Shown here piece by piece: positions 9,575-18,568 of a stretch of DNA of 64,000 nucleotides. Origin of the DNA: Pseudomonadota bacterium (GTDB lineage: Bacteria; Pseudomonadota; Gammaproteobacteria; Ga0077536); contig JABISZ010000038.1 in the NCBI GenBank assembly GCA_018668255.1, positions 117,063-181,062 on the forward strand, given 5' to 3'. A model generated the notes under the pieces. The model had not been told where the DNA came from. It saw only the letters and a list, made by a program, of their open reading frames with translations, and made no database searches. Position 1 is the first letter of the stretch, and each line of letters opens with the position of its first letter. The translations under genes were made by a program, and so were the position numbers.

Positions 9575-11761
9575 ATGATCGCGACTGTCGCTGTTTTTGC
9601 ACCATTGCGTCGTATGTATGATTATATTGCTTTGAGTGCTGTACATCGCCCATTAACGGTAGGTTCCCGAGTCTGGGTTCCTTTGAGACATTCATTTCGA
9701 GTTGGGATCGTGGTTGAGGTTAGGGACGGGAATACCGAGAATGTATCCAAGCTTAAACCGATAGCGGAAATTTTAGATGATGGCTCTCTTATCTCCAAGG
9801 AAATGCTGCACCTTGCTTGTTGGGCATCCGCATATTACCACCACCCTATAGGGGAAGTAGTAGCGACTATCCTTCCCGCACCTTTGAGAGCGAAGACTTT
9901 GGTTCCTTCTGTGGGCCTTGAGAGTTGGAGCCTTACAGAACTGGGACGACAGGCTCTTGAACAGCTTTCTGTGAAAGGAGTTCGGCAAAAGAATATCCTT
10001 GAAATCTTGGAGAATAATACCTACATTTACGCGGAAGAACTTGGCGAGTTGGATTATAATTGGCAGAGTCCAATGCGCGCGCTGCTGAAGCGTAACTTTG
10101 TCGTGAAGTCAATCGTGTCTGAGCCGATCGCTCCAATTAGGTTGCTAGGTAGCTCGATCGTTCTGAATAAAGAGCAGGCGCATGCTTCCAAAAATATTCA
10201 TGAGACTCTTGGTAAGTTTCAGCCCACTGTTCTGTACGGTGTTACAGGAAGCGGGAAAACAGAAGTATATTTTGATGTCATCGATAGTGTATTGAAAAGT
10301 GGAGGTCAGACCCTTTTCTTGCTTCCGGAGATAGCGCTAACTAAGCATTTGGTAAAGCGTTTCCGTCAGCGGTTTGGTAGTCGAGTGGCAACCCTTCACT
10401 CTGGTATGAGCAAAAAAGAGCGCGTCGCCACCTGGATTAGGTGTAAGAAGGCTGAGGTGGGTATTCTACTGGGGACTCGCTCAGCAGTTTGGTTAGAACT
10501 CCCCGATCTTCAACTGATTGTCGTTGATGAGGAGCATGACGCCGCCTACAAGCAGCAAGATGGATTCCGATACTCTGCTCGTGATATTGCGATAGTCCGT
10601 GCGCAACAATTGGATATTCCCGTAGTTCTAGGTTCAGCTACTCCTTCGTTTGAGACATTGGTCAATGTAGAGAATAAAAACTTTCAGATAACACACCTGA
10701 AAAACCGTCCATTAGCCATGTCAAAGACTAAGGTCGAGACTATCGATGTGCGGGGACTAAAACTAGAAGGTGGCCTGAGTGAAACATTGATTGGACATAT
10801 GCGAGAGCATTTGGCGAAAGGACAACAAGTTGTTCTTTTCCTTAATAGGCGAGGGTATTCACCGGTTATGATCTGCCGTTCTTGCGGAGTATTAATGACT
10901 TGCCTGCGATGCGACGCCTACTTGGTCTACCATAAGCAAAAACAATCACTGATCTGCCATCACTGTGGATACCGCAAATCTGCATTTAACAAAGCAGATT
11001 GTTGTGCTGAAGAAGTGACTGAACCATTAGGGATCGGTACAGAGGGAATTGAAGAGGTGGTTCGAGAGTTGTTTCCTGATAAGACGGTATGCCGAGTTGA
11101 TAGAGATACTGCCAGATCGGCTAAAGTACTAGAAAAAATATTAAGCGAAATAGGCACTGGAGAGATTGACATTTTAATTGGTACTCAAATGGTTTCAAAG
11201 GGCCTTGATTTTGAGAATGTTACATTAGTGGGCGTGGTTGATGCTGACACGCGGTTATATTCAATAGATTTTCGAGCAGAGGAGAGGTTGGCCCAGTTGC
11301 TCGTGCAGGTGGCTGGCAGAGCTGGGCGTGGTAACAAGGCCGGGGAGGTTTTTGTACAGACGCAAAAACCAGAAAATGCGGTTTTAAGAAGAATTATTGA
11401 TGACGGTTATGATATATATTCGAAGCTGGCCCTGCCTGAGAGACGAGAAGTAGGTTTCCCTCCATATGTCGCTATGGCCTTGGTTCGGGCCGAGTCTAAG
11501 TACCCGGAGCGACCAACATTATTTCTAACAGGAGTTAGGAAAATTCTTCAAAAAGAGTGTGTCAATGCGGACATTAGTTTCCCAATTCCGGCTTACATGG
11601 CTTTACGCGCCGGAAGAGTCAGGGCATTGTTGATAGTTAGGGCGCCTGTGAAAGTTGAGATCCAAAATCTGTTAGCTGCTTGTCTGGACAAAATAGAAAG
11701 CTTATCTAAGGTAGTTCGAATTCGGTGGACAATTGACGTCGATCCTCAGGAGACTCTTTAA
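9575..11761 (+). CDS. priA: Primosomal protein N' (replication restart helicase)
   Basis: PriA recognises stalled forks and reloads the replicative helicase. The 728-residue protein has the N-terminal 3'BD domain (DYIALSAVHRPLTVGSRVWVP), Walker A GVTGSGKTEVYF, Walker B DEEHD, and helicase motifs GSATPSFETL, GTQMVSKGLDF and QVAGRAGRG. The zinc region has three clear CxxC pairs (CRSC, CLRC, CHHC), but the last pair, normally CPxC, is reduced to DCCAEE, so the second zinc site has lost its usual spacing. It heads the typical priA-argS-ftsN gene order. Confidence 0.95.
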   Translation: MIATVAVFAPLRRMYDYIALSAVHRPLTVGSRVWVPLRHSFRVGIVVEVRDGNTENVSKLKPIAEILDDGSLISKEMLHLACWASAYYHHPIGEVVATILPAPLRAKTLVPSVGLESWSLTELGRQALEQLSVKGVRQKNILEILENNTYIYAEELGELDYNWQSPMRALLKRNFVVKSIVSEPIAPIRLLGSSIVLNKEQAHASKNIHETLGKFQPTVLYGVTGSGKTEVYFDVIDSVLKSGGQTLFLLPEIALTKHLVKRFRQRFGSRVATLHSGMSKKERVATWIRCKKAEVGILLGTRSAVWLELPDLQLIVVDEEHDAAYKQQDGFRYSARDIAIVRAQQLDIPVVLGSATPSFETLVNVENKNFQITHLKNRPLAMSKTKVETIDVRGLKLEGGLSETLIGHMREHLAKGQQVVLFLNRRGYSPVMICRSCGVLMTCLRCDAYLVYHKQKQSLICHHCGYRKSAFNKADCCAEEVTEPLGIGTEGIEEVVRELFPDKTVCRVDRDTARSAKVLEKILSEIGTGEIDILIGTQMVSKGLDFENVTLVGVVDADTRLYSIDFRAEERLAQLLVQVAGRAGRGNKAGEVFVQTQKPENAVLRRIIDDGYDIYSKLALPERREVGFPPYVAMALVRAESKYPERPTLFLTGVRKILQKECVNADISFPIPAYMALRAGRVRALLIVRAPVKVEIQNLLAACLDKIESLSKVVRIRWTIDVDPQETL

Positions 11762-11848
11762 GAAATTCACCGTGTGTGAATAACCTCACAATAAGCGATA
11801 GAATTGAATCTGTCCTTAAGACTTAGAATTTATATATTGGAAAGATTT

Positions 11849-13585
11849 TTGAAAGATAAGCTGCATTCCTGCATAGAGGCAAGCCTAGTTGAATTGAGAA
11901 AATTAGGTGTTTTAGAAGGCGATGAAGTCTATGACTTTCGTATTGAGGTGCCTAAAAAAGCCGAACATGGCGATTACAGTACTAATTTAGCCTTGCTTTT
12001 AGCAAAATCTACGGGCAGTTCTCCTAGAAAAATCGCAGAGCAAGCTGCTACGTTATTGGAAAAAAATGAGCTTTTTCATTCTGTTTCGATTGCAGGGCCA
12101 GGCTTTATTAATTTCACGCTAGCTGATGAAGCTATATTTGCTGTCATCGGGTCAGTGAAAGAACAGGGAGGGAATTTTGGGCGTAACAGTCTTGGTAATA
12201 AAAAATCTGTTCAAATTGAATTTGTGTCGGCGAATCCTACTGGCCCGCTCCATGTGGGTCATGGACGAGGCGCTGCTATTGGCTCAGCTCTGGCGAGCCT
12301 TTACCAAGCATGTGGGTACATTGTACATAAAGAATACTATGTAAACGATGCTGGTCGGCAGATGGATATTCTCGCTGTGAGCGTTTACTTAAGGTGGTTA
12401 CAAGAGGAGGGCTGCACTCTTGTGTTCCCGTCTAATGGTTATCAAGGAGTATATATTTCAGAGATAGCACGCGATTTCAATCGCTCATCTCCTTGGTTAG
12501 AGTCGTCTCAGCAATCTGGCTTAGGAGGTTTAATAACCGATGTGGATACTGACGCGGCAATGGATGAACTGATAGCTTGCGTTAAAGCACACTTAGGTAC
12601 ATCTTCTTACGAGCTAGTTAGGTCTTATGCGACTAAAGCCATTTTGGAGGGTATAAAAGACGACCTGCGGGTATTCGAAGTCACTTTTGATTCGTGGTTT
12701 TCGGAGTTGTCCTTGCATGCAGAAGGAATAATTGAGGCATCACTTAACCACTTAGACTCACAGGAATATCTTTATGTCTCGGATGGTGCAACCTGGTTTA
12801 AGTCTACCTTATCAGGTGATGAAAAGGATCGAGTAGTCATAAGAGATAATGGACAGAAGACATATTTTGCGGCTGACATTGCTTATCACGCGGGTAAGTT
12901 TGATCGGGGGTTTGAGAAATTAGTTGATGTGTGGGGTGCGGATCACCATGGTTATATCCCTAGGGTGAAGGCTGCGCTTGAAGCTATGGGTAAATCTAGC
13001 GCTGATTTAGATGTCGTTTTGGTCCAGTTTGCTGTTTTGATGCGAGATGGGGCGGCCGTCGCAATGTCCACTCGGTCCGGAAACTTCGTCACATTGCGAG
13101 ACCTGATTGATGAGGTTGGCGTGGACGCCGCTCGTTTTTTTTACTTGATGCGACGATCTGATCAACACATGGAGTTTGACTTGAGCCTTGCTGTCTCTAA
13201 AACTAATGAGAATCCAGTCTATTATGTGCAGTATGCTCACGCGCGGATCTGTAGCATTATGACTCAAGCTTCCTCGCTAGGGGAGTGGGCCTGGACTGAG
13301 GAAGGCCCTAAACATCTGAGCACCGCTGCTGAGCGGAAAATAGTCGTAATGTTAGCTAGGTACCCAGAGGTGTTAATAAGTGCGGTTAAATCGAACGAGC
13401 CTCATCTACTTCCTCAATACTTGCGAGAATTAGCGCAAGAATTTCACGCTTACTATAACTCTAATAAAGTGTTGTCTGAGGATAAGGCTGTTAGATTTGC
13501 GCGTTTATCTTTAGTGGATGCAGTCCGACAAGTCCTTGCAAATGGGTTAGGTTTGCTCAATATTTCAGCACCACGGTCAATGTGA
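11849..13585 (+). CDS. argS: Arginyl-tRNA synthetase
   Basis: This enzyme charges tRNA-Arg. It has the additional N-terminal domain, the HIGH-type motif LHVGHGRG and the degenerate KMSKS-type loop AMSTRSG common in ArgRS, followed by the DALR anticodon-binding domain. I place the start at TTG 11849: GGAAAG lies just upstream and the resulting MKDKLHSCIE matches the family N-terminus. An in-frame TTG at 11804 would add 15 poorly conserved residues. No ATG is available nearby. It follows priA by 87 bases. Confidence 0.94.
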   Translation: MKDKLHSCIEASLVELRKLGVLEGDEVYDFRIEVPKKAEHGDYSTNLALLLAKSTGSSPRKIAEQAATLLEKNELFHSVSIAGPGFINFTLADEAIFAVIGSVKEQGGNFGRNSLGNKKSVQIEFVSANPTGPLHVGHGRGAAIGSALASLYQACGYIVHKEYYVNDAGRQMDILAVSVYLRWLQEEGCTLVFPSNGYQGVYISEIARDFNRSSPWLESSQQSGLGGLITDVDTDAAMDELIACVKAHLGTSSYELVRSYATKAILEGIKDDLRVFEVTFDSWFSELSLHAEGIIEASLNHLDSQEYLYVSDGATWFKSTLSGDEKDRVVIRDNGQKTYFAADIAYHAGKFDRGFEKLVDVWGADHHGYIPRVKAALEAMGKSSADLDVVLVQFAVLMRDGAAVAMSTRSGNFVTLRDLIDEVGVDAARFFYLMRRSDQHMEFDLSLAVSKTNENPVYYVQYAHARICSIMTQASSLGEWAWTEEGPKHLSTAAERKIVVMLARYPEVLISAVKSNEPHLLPQYLRELAQEFHAYYNSNKVLSEDKAVRFARLSLVDAVRQVLANGLGLLNISAPRSM

Positions 13586-13598
13586 AGGAAAGCTATAG

Positions 13599-14144
13599 AT
13601 GGCCCTTAGAGACTATAAAAAAGCATCTACTCTTACTAGTAAAAAAGAAAGTCGTGGCAAACTTTCTTTTTTCATCATTGGGCTATTAGTTGGAGTAATG
13701 GTGACTTACGGTTGTTTAATTTCTTTATCTGAAAATGGACGGTTTGATATTTTTAATTGGCCACAAAGTTTGATCTCAACTGCAGATTCTTTAGGAAAAA
13801 AAATTAAAGGGATCTCGAAAAATTCATCTCTGCCTCCGATGGAATTTGACTTCCAACCATTGAAAAGTGGCAGCGAAATTGATGTTCGGCCAATAGAAGG
13901 GTTTCAACAAGGTTACCTTCAAGCTGGATCTTTTCGTACTATTGAAGATGCTGATGGGACCAAGGCAAAATTAGCAATTTTAGGCATTAAGTCAGAGATT
14001 AGTCGGGTCGTCACTGCGGAAAAGAACGTATGGTTCCGAGTGCTGGTGGGACCGCTTTTAAGTGAGAGAGCAATACGGGAGACACGCATAGAAATGATAG
14101 AGCAAGGTATAATTCCTATCTTTCTAAAACAAGTGGCGGACTGA
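13599..14144 (+). CDS. SPOR-domain cell-division protein, FtsN-like
   Basis: The 181-residue protein has a short basic cytosolic tail, one transmembrane helix (about residues 23-44, FFIIGLLVGVMVTYGCL), a periplasmic linker and a C-terminal SPOR domain (about 105-180) beginning GYLQAGSFRTIEDADGTKAKL. SPOR domains bind denuded septal peptidoglycan. Position directly after argS, 14 bases away, is where FtsN is encoded in many gammaproteobacteria, which supports an FtsN role. The hslV-hslU pair that often follows is absent here. FtsN sequence is poorly conserved, so the assignment relies on topology and context. Confidence 0.8.
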   Translation: MALRDYKKASTLTSKKESRGKLSFFIIGLLVGVMVTYGCLISLSENGRFDIFNWPQSLISTADSLGKKIKGISKNSSLPPMEFDFQPLKSGSEIDVRPIEGFQQGYLQAGSFRTIEDADGTKAKLAILGIKSEISRVVTAEKNVWFRVLVGPLLSERAIRETRIEMIEQGIIPIFLKQVAD

Positions 14145-14207
14145 CTCCCTAACCTTCTTGCTAAATACAGGTTTATGGCTAAAAAAGAAATTTAGTACTA
14201 CTCGAAC

Positions 14208-14876
14208 CTAGTCATTGCCAAAACTTGAGGGGGCTGCGGATTCAAGGAGTAACAATCGAATATTTCTCTGTAGCCTCGATTTAAAGAGATTACTGTCCCC
14301 AGTGGGTGTGAAAATTTGACCCAACGTGATGGATTCTTTTAGGTAGTGAGATAGGACCTCTGCAGATCCATTAACCCAGTTAGCCCAAGCTATTGTTGAC
14401 TTTGAGAAAAGCTCTTGCTCTTTTTTTATCTTGACAGACATCCGCAGAAACTCTGAATAAGGTGCTGCCATTGCTGTTATATCAGCTCCACGAACAATGC
14501 TTTCTTCCCTAGTGTGACAGTATGCAAATTTTTCTGTAGATAATATGGCAGCGCAGATTTTCTCTATTTTTTTATTGGAGATGTTATGTTGAGGAAGTAT
14601 CTTTTCGGCAATAGACGCGGCGTAGGATTCTTTATTTTCGAACTGAAGCGCAGTATGATCTTTTATGTATCCGGCATCGTGGAAGAGTAGTGCGCAGTAT
14701 ACTATTTCGCAGTCGATAGGTGGTTTTCGGAACCCATAATAATTAATTATTTCCTCTGCGAAATATATAGTTTTTTCAATATGAGTAAAGTTGTGAAATG
14801 CTAGTTTATCACTGTAGAATTCATAAGCGGCTTTTTCTAGCGTTAAATTTCGGACCTTTGTAAATACCGATGCCAT
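14208..14876 (-). CDS. HD-domain protein, probable metal-dependent phosphohydrolase
   Basis: The HD superfamily contains metal-dependent phosphohydrolases. Visible motifs are HNFTHIEKT, LFHDAGY (the HD pair), a later histidine in ATLSTEKF-like AAILSTEKFAYCH, and RGADITAMAA with a conserved aspartate. ATG 14876 is preferred over an upstream in-frame start at 14909 because AGGA lies about eight bases before it, giving 222 residues. It is convergent with the ftsN-like gene and divergent from thiS. The substrate cannot be predicted; proteins of this kind are usually annotated only as HD-domain hydrolases. Confidence 0.7.
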   Translation of the reverse strand: MASVFTKVRNLTLEKAAYEFYSDKLAFHNFTHIEKTIYFAEEIINYYGFRKPPIDCEIVYCALLFHDAGYIKDHTALQFENKESYAASIAEKILPQHNISNKKIEKICAAILSTEKFAYCHTREESIVRGADITAMAAPYSEFLRMSVKIKKEQELFSKSTIAWANWVNGSAEVLSHYLKESITLGQIFTPTGDSNLFKSRLQRNIRLLLLESAAPSSFGND

Positions 14877-14999
14877 GTCAATATTCCTGTTGAGGCTGGA
14901 TGAGAACACTTGTCGAGACTGCTATTATTTGAGAGTTGTATAAAAAAACAAGCTTTAATATATGCGGTTTTTTCGTGCGAGTTGGTGAACGATTAAGAT

Positions 15000-15027
15000 A
15001 GCCTACTGATTTGGTTTGTTGTAGGCT
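15000..15027. repeat. Inverted repeat ahead of thiS
   Basis: AGCCTAC (15000-15006) and GTAGGCT (15021-15027) form a perfect seven-base-pair stem with a 14-base loop, in the divergent spacer 47 bases before the thiS start. A T-run follows at 15044-15050. It could be a leader hairpin or an operator. The conserved core of a TPP riboswitch (CTGAGA and ACCTGA) was looked for and is not present. Confidence 0.4.
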
Positions 15028-15073
15028 CGGCTGCGGTAGTATATTTTTTTGTCAAAGTAGAGATTTTGAGAGT

Positions 15074-15277
15074 ATGACGTTAAAAATATTTGTTAATGGC
15101 GAGCCCCTCGAGATCCCTGATAACAGTGTGTTGCAAGGTATTGTTGAAATTTTAGAGGTGACAGGGCGGTACGCAATTGAAGTGAACGGTGAAATTGTTC
15201 CAAAAAGTGAGCATTTGGGCTTTTCAATTAATAACGGTGATGCGGTTGAAGTCGTAAAGGCCGTTGGTGGCGGATAG
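15074..15277 (+). CDS. thiS: Sulfur carrier protein ThiS
   Basis: ThiS is a ubiquitin-like protein whose C-terminal thiocarboxylate supplies sulfur for the thiamine thiazole ring. The protein starts [11 protein letters not shown] and ends with the diagnostic [11 protein letters not shown] 15074 gives the usual 66-residue length and has GAG-type bases upstream; a longer frame from 15011 would add an unlikely cysteine-rich extension. It precedes thiG by 37 bases, its functional partner. Confidence 0.95.
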   Translation: MTLKIFVNGEPLEIPDNSVLQGIVEILEVTGRYAIEVNGEIVPKSEHLGFSINNGDAVEVVKAVGGG

Positions 15278-15314
15278 GACCGGTGGAAAAATTAATAAAG
15301 GGATAGTCAGTAAG

Positions 15315-16127
15315 ATGGATACACAAGGATCGAAAAAAACCATTCTCAAGGATGTCTTGAAAATTGGAGAGTATGAACTTTCTTCCCGTTTGCTAGTTGG
15401 GACAGGGAAATATAAAGATCTGTCGGAAAGTCATGCAGCTATTGAGGCAAGTGGTGCTGCTGCTGTAACAGTGGCAATAAGAAGGATCGATGCTGGACAG
15501 ACTACTGATGCCCCAGATTTGTTGGATGTTATTTCTCCGGAAAGATACGTTATCTTACCTAATACAGCAGGTTGCTACGATGCCGCCTCGGCGGTGAGAA
15601 CCTGCATGCTGGGACGAGAGCTACTAGATGGTCATGCACTAGTTAAGCTTGAAGTTATGGGGGATAGTCGTACGTTATACCCAAATATTGTTGAGACACT
15701 ATCTGCTGCAAAAACTTTGTGCAAAGAGGGATTTCAAGTGATGGTATATACGTCTGATGATCCTATTTTAGCTGTTGAGCTTGAAGCAATAGGATGTGTC
15801 GCGATTATGCCTCTTGCCGCACCTATTGGTTCAGGATTAGGGATACAGAATCGTTTCACCTTAAGAACTATAATTGAAAACTCTAGCGTTCCTGTGATTG
15901 TTGATGCTGGTGTAGGGACGGCGTCTGATGCCAGCATCGCCATGGAGCTTGGTTGTGACGGTGTATTGATGAATACAGCAATCGCCGAAGCCCAAAATCC
16001 GATATTAATGGCATCAGCAATGTCAAAGGCTGTTCAAGCTGGCCGAGAGGCATTTCTGGCTGGAAGGATGCCTCGCCGTGCATATGCAACAGCTTCTTCA
16101 CCTTTAGATGGCCGTTTTTTCTCATAA
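15315..16127 (+). CDS. thiG: Thiazole synthase
   Basis: ThiG condenses deoxyxylulose phosphate, dehydroglycine and ThiS-borne sulfur into the thiazole phosphate moiety of thiamine. The 270-residue protein has the TIM-barrel motifs [19 protein letters not shown], the Schiff-base lysine in [24 protein letters not shown] and [14 protein letters not shown] 15315 is chosen; a TTG at 15264 inside thiS would extend the N-terminus without family support. It is followed closely by trmB, a common arrangement in gammaproteobacteria. Confidence 0.96.
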   Translation: MDTQGSKKTILKDVLKIGEYELSSRLLVGTGKYKDLSESHAAIEASGAAAVTVAIRRIDAGQTTDAPDLLDVISPERYVILPNTAGCYDAASAVRTCMLGRELLDGHALVKLEVMGDSRTLYPNIVETLSAAKTLCKEGFQVMVYTSDDPILAVELEAIGCVAIMPLAAPIGSGLGIQNRFTLRTIIENSSVPVIVDAGVGTASDASIAMELGCDGVLMNTAIAEAQNPILMASAMSKAVQAGREAFLAGRMPRRAYATASSPLDGRFFS

Positions 16128-16137
16128 TCTGTTCGTC

Positions 16138-16824
16138 ATGGTTAAAGATACCGCGCTATTGAGGACCGTTCGTAGCTATGTCGTGCGGGCAGGCCGTACA
16201 ACAGCGGCTCAGGTAAAGGCGTTAGGTGAATTTCAAAATCAGTATGGATTTAAGCTCGAGGAGATAGAGAAGGTTAACGATCTGTTTGTACCGGCCGGAC
16301 CATTACATTTAGAAATCGGGTTTGGGAACTCCGAAAACATTATACATATGACCAGATGTCACCCGAACAATAATTATCTGGGCTGCGAAGTGCATCCTCC
16401 GGGTCTGGCAAGAGCCTTATTGGCGATAGATAAATTATCTCTACCTAATATCCTTGTAGCTGGTGTTGATGCTATTGATTTGCTTACCTCTATTTCCCCT
16501 GAAGCTTTAGACTCAGTTTATATTTATTTTCCAGATCCATGGCCTAAGAAGCGTCATAATAAAAGACGATTAGTGAATGAAAATTTCTTGAGTCTACTTT
16601 ATCTTGCCTTAAAGAAAAGTGGTATTTTTCGGTTTGCCTCAGATGATGCCGTTTATGCTGAAAGGGTAAAAGATTTGATTGGTAACTCGACCGAGTGGAT
16701 CAATCTTGCTGGAGAAAGAAAGTGGTCGCCTCGGCCAAACGATCGGGTCCTGACTAGATTTGAGAAAAGAGCAGGTATATTAAAAAATAAGATCTTTGAG
16801 ATTACTGCGAGTCCTTGTCTGTAG
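16138..16824 (+). CDS. trmB: tRNA (guanine-N7-)-methyltransferase
   Basis: TrmB makes m7G46 in tRNA using S-adenosylmethionine. Family features are RTVRSYVVRAGRTT near the N-terminus, the SAM-binding LEIGFGNSENI, GCEVHPPG and the signature YIYFPDPWPKKRHNKRR. An in-frame ATG at 16108 would overlap thiG by 20 bases; ATG 16138 gives the length and N-terminus closer to the family, but neither has a clear ribosome site. Its 3' end overlaps the convergent yrfG by 23 bases. Confidence 0.94.
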   Translation: MVKDTALLRTVRSYVVRAGRTTAAQVKALGEFQNQYGFKLEEIEKVNDLFVPAGPLHLEIGFGNSENIIHMTRCHPNNNYLGCEVHPPGLARALLAIDKLSLPNILVAGVDAIDLLTSISPEALDSVYIYFPDPWPKKRHNKRRLVNENFLSLLYLALKKSGIFRFASDDAVYAERVKDLIGNSTEWINLAGERKWSPRPNDRVLTRFEKRAGILKNKIFEITASPCL

Positions 16825-17500
16825 GCTCTTCAATCTTCCCGGGTTTTACGTCGTCTAAATTCTCAATGAGATAAAATTCAGTGCTTTTTTCTTCTTCGTT
16901 ATGACTGTTTGGCCGAGCAATACCGAACGTATTTTTTATGCCGCAAATTCTTGCAGTCTCTAGCACATCAAGGTTGTCATCTATCAAGATAGTGTTTTCA
17001 AATCTACATTCCGTATCCTCAGAAAGTTTCGTCCAAAATGGCATCTCTTCTTTACAATAACCAATTTCGTGAGCATTACAAATATGATCAAAATACTTTC
17101 TTATCCCTGTGATTTCTAGTTTTCTGTTCATGCTTTTCAGCGCAGCGTTGGTGGCCAAAGTGAGAGTTAAGCCGCTCTGGTTTAGCCTTTCTAACAGAGG
17201 TTGGGCTCCATTCCGTAGACAGATTAGAGAGTCTAATTCATCTTCAATACCAGTTAAGCTTAGATCTAAAGCTTTACTCCAGTATGTTAGGCTATACCAA
17301 TTTAAGGTTTTTTTGTTTTGTTCGAGCAAGTCTTCTATGATTTTTTTTGCGGCAAATATGTCTATATCGTTTTTTTTTGCCAATTTAGCGGGTAGTAAAT
17401 GACTCCAAACCTGATGGTCAAAATGTAAGTCCAAAAGTGTGCCATCCATATCGAAAATGACTGTGTCGATGTCATCCCATTTTATTTTTGATAAGGTCAT
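16802..17500 (-). CDS. yrfG: HAD-family nucleotidase, GMP/IMP nucleotidase YrfG type
   Basis: A haloacid dehalogenase-like phosphatase of 232 residues. Motif I is DMDGTLLD (about residues 17-24), motif II is in TLATNAA, and motif IV is LIDDNLDVLE. The segment LHFDHQVWSHLLP after motif I resembles E. coli YrfG, which dephosphorylates GMP and IMP; the nucleotide specificity is inferred from that resemblance. It shares a four-base ATGA overlap with the upstream Sel1-repeat gene and is convergent with trmB. Confidence 0.82.
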   Translation of the reverse strand: MTLSKIKWDDIDTVIFDMDGTLLDLHFDHQVWSHLLPAKLAKKNDIDIFAAKKIIEDLLEQNKKTLNWYSLTYWSKALDLSLTGIEDELDSLICLRNGAQPLLERLNQSGLTLTLATNAALKSMNRKLEITGIRKYFDHICNAHEIGYCKEEMPFWTKLSEDTECRFENTILIDDNLDVLETARICGIKNTFGIARPNSHNEEEKSTEFYLIENLDDVKPGKIEEPTDKDSQ

Positions 17501-18498
17501 TTATCACTTCTATCTTGAATCAGCGCTCTGAGTTCAACAGCCAGCGTTGCAGCTAATTCTAATTCCTGAGAATTTAATGTTTTCTTTATTTGCTTATTTT
17601 CCTCAGGTTCTTCTTCAGCACTTGCTGAAGCTATTGTAAGCCAAGCATAACTTAAAGCTGGATCTGGGTCTTTTCCAATGCCTTGTATGTAGAGCGAGCC
17701 AAGATTACGCTGTGCAGGTTCAAAGCCCTGAAGCGCTGATTCTTTTAGCCAAAAGTAGCCTTCTTGATGATTTGTTACTGTCCCGTTCGCAAAGATATAC
17801 ATCAAGCCAATTTGCATTTGTGCTTTTTCATTACCTTTTTCCGCTAGTTGTAGCATGAGTTCGAAGGCTTTTCTTTGAGCTTCCACGCTGTTTACATTTT
17901 TTAAATATTCGCCTGCTAACTGAAAGGTGGCGGCTGCGTGATCTTGTTGCGAAGCAAGTTTTAGAAAACCCACTGCTTCTTGTTTTTCCCCTTCACGTAA
18001 AAGCAGTATTGCGAGATTGAACTGCGCCGCTGCCAGGCCCTTCGCAGCAGCTTTGCTAAACCATATTTTGGCCTCGGGCAGGTTTTTATTTACGCCTTCT
18101 CCTTTAGCAAGCGCGACACCGAAAAAAAATTGTGCTTCTGTGTCTCCGAGCTCCGCCCCTTTTTTAAACCAGTGCGCAGCTTTGTATGTATTTTTAGCCT
18201 TCCCATAACCTCTAAGGTTCATTATCCCTAGATTGAACATCGCACCGGGCAAGCTCTGTTCTGCGGCCGCTTTGAAAAGTTCTCTCGCACTATCAAAGTC
18301 CAGATCAATGCCTTTCCCTCTCATATACATGGTTCCTAGGTTGTTTTGGGCAATGGCATCTCCTGCATCAGAAAGAATATGATAATGCTTGGCAGCGAGG
18401 GCAAACTGGCCGTTATTATAAGCATCAGATGCCATATCAGCTTGGCCAGTAGCTGCTACTAGAAGTAAAATGATATAAATGGATGTATTAATGCGCAT
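17497..18498 (-). CDS. Exported Sel1-repeat (TPR-like) protein
   Basis: The 333-residue protein has an N-terminal signal peptide (IYIILLLVAATGQA) followed by about seven Sel1-type helical repeats of roughly 36 residues, recognisable as AQNNLGTMYMRGKG, AMFNLGIMNLRGYG, AQFFFGVALAKGEG and AQRNLGSLYIQGIG. Sel1 repeats mediate protein-protein contacts, often in the periplasm. The gene is divergent from pyruvate carboxylase and overlaps yrfG by four bases. No enzymatic domain is visible and the partner is unknown. Confidence 0.82.
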   Translation of the reverse strand: MRINTSIYIILLLVAATGQADMASDAYNNGQFALAAKHYHILSDAGDAIAQNNLGTMYMRGKGIDLDFDSARELFKAAAEQSLPGAMFNLGIMNLRGYGKAKNTYKAAHWFKKGAELGDTEAQFFFGVALAKGEGVNKNLPEAKIWFSKAAAKGLAAAQFNLAILLLREGEKQEAVGFLKLASQQDHAAATFQLAGEYLKNVNSVEAQRKAFELMLQLAEKGNEKAQMQIGLMYIFANGTVTNHQEGYFWLKESALQGFEPAQRNLGSLYIQGIGKDPDPALSYAWLTIASASAEEEPEENKQIKKTLNSQELELAATLAVELRALIQDRSDK

Positions 18499-18568
18499 GT
18501 CAAAAGGACTCTTGAATTCTGTATAGCATATAATTAGTGGATCAAAATTTCTTACTTAATGGTATCTA

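Noticed and set aside
15000..15073. TPP riboswitch before thiS
   Set aside because: Core motifs CTGAGA and ACCTGA are missing; only a simple hairpin is seen.
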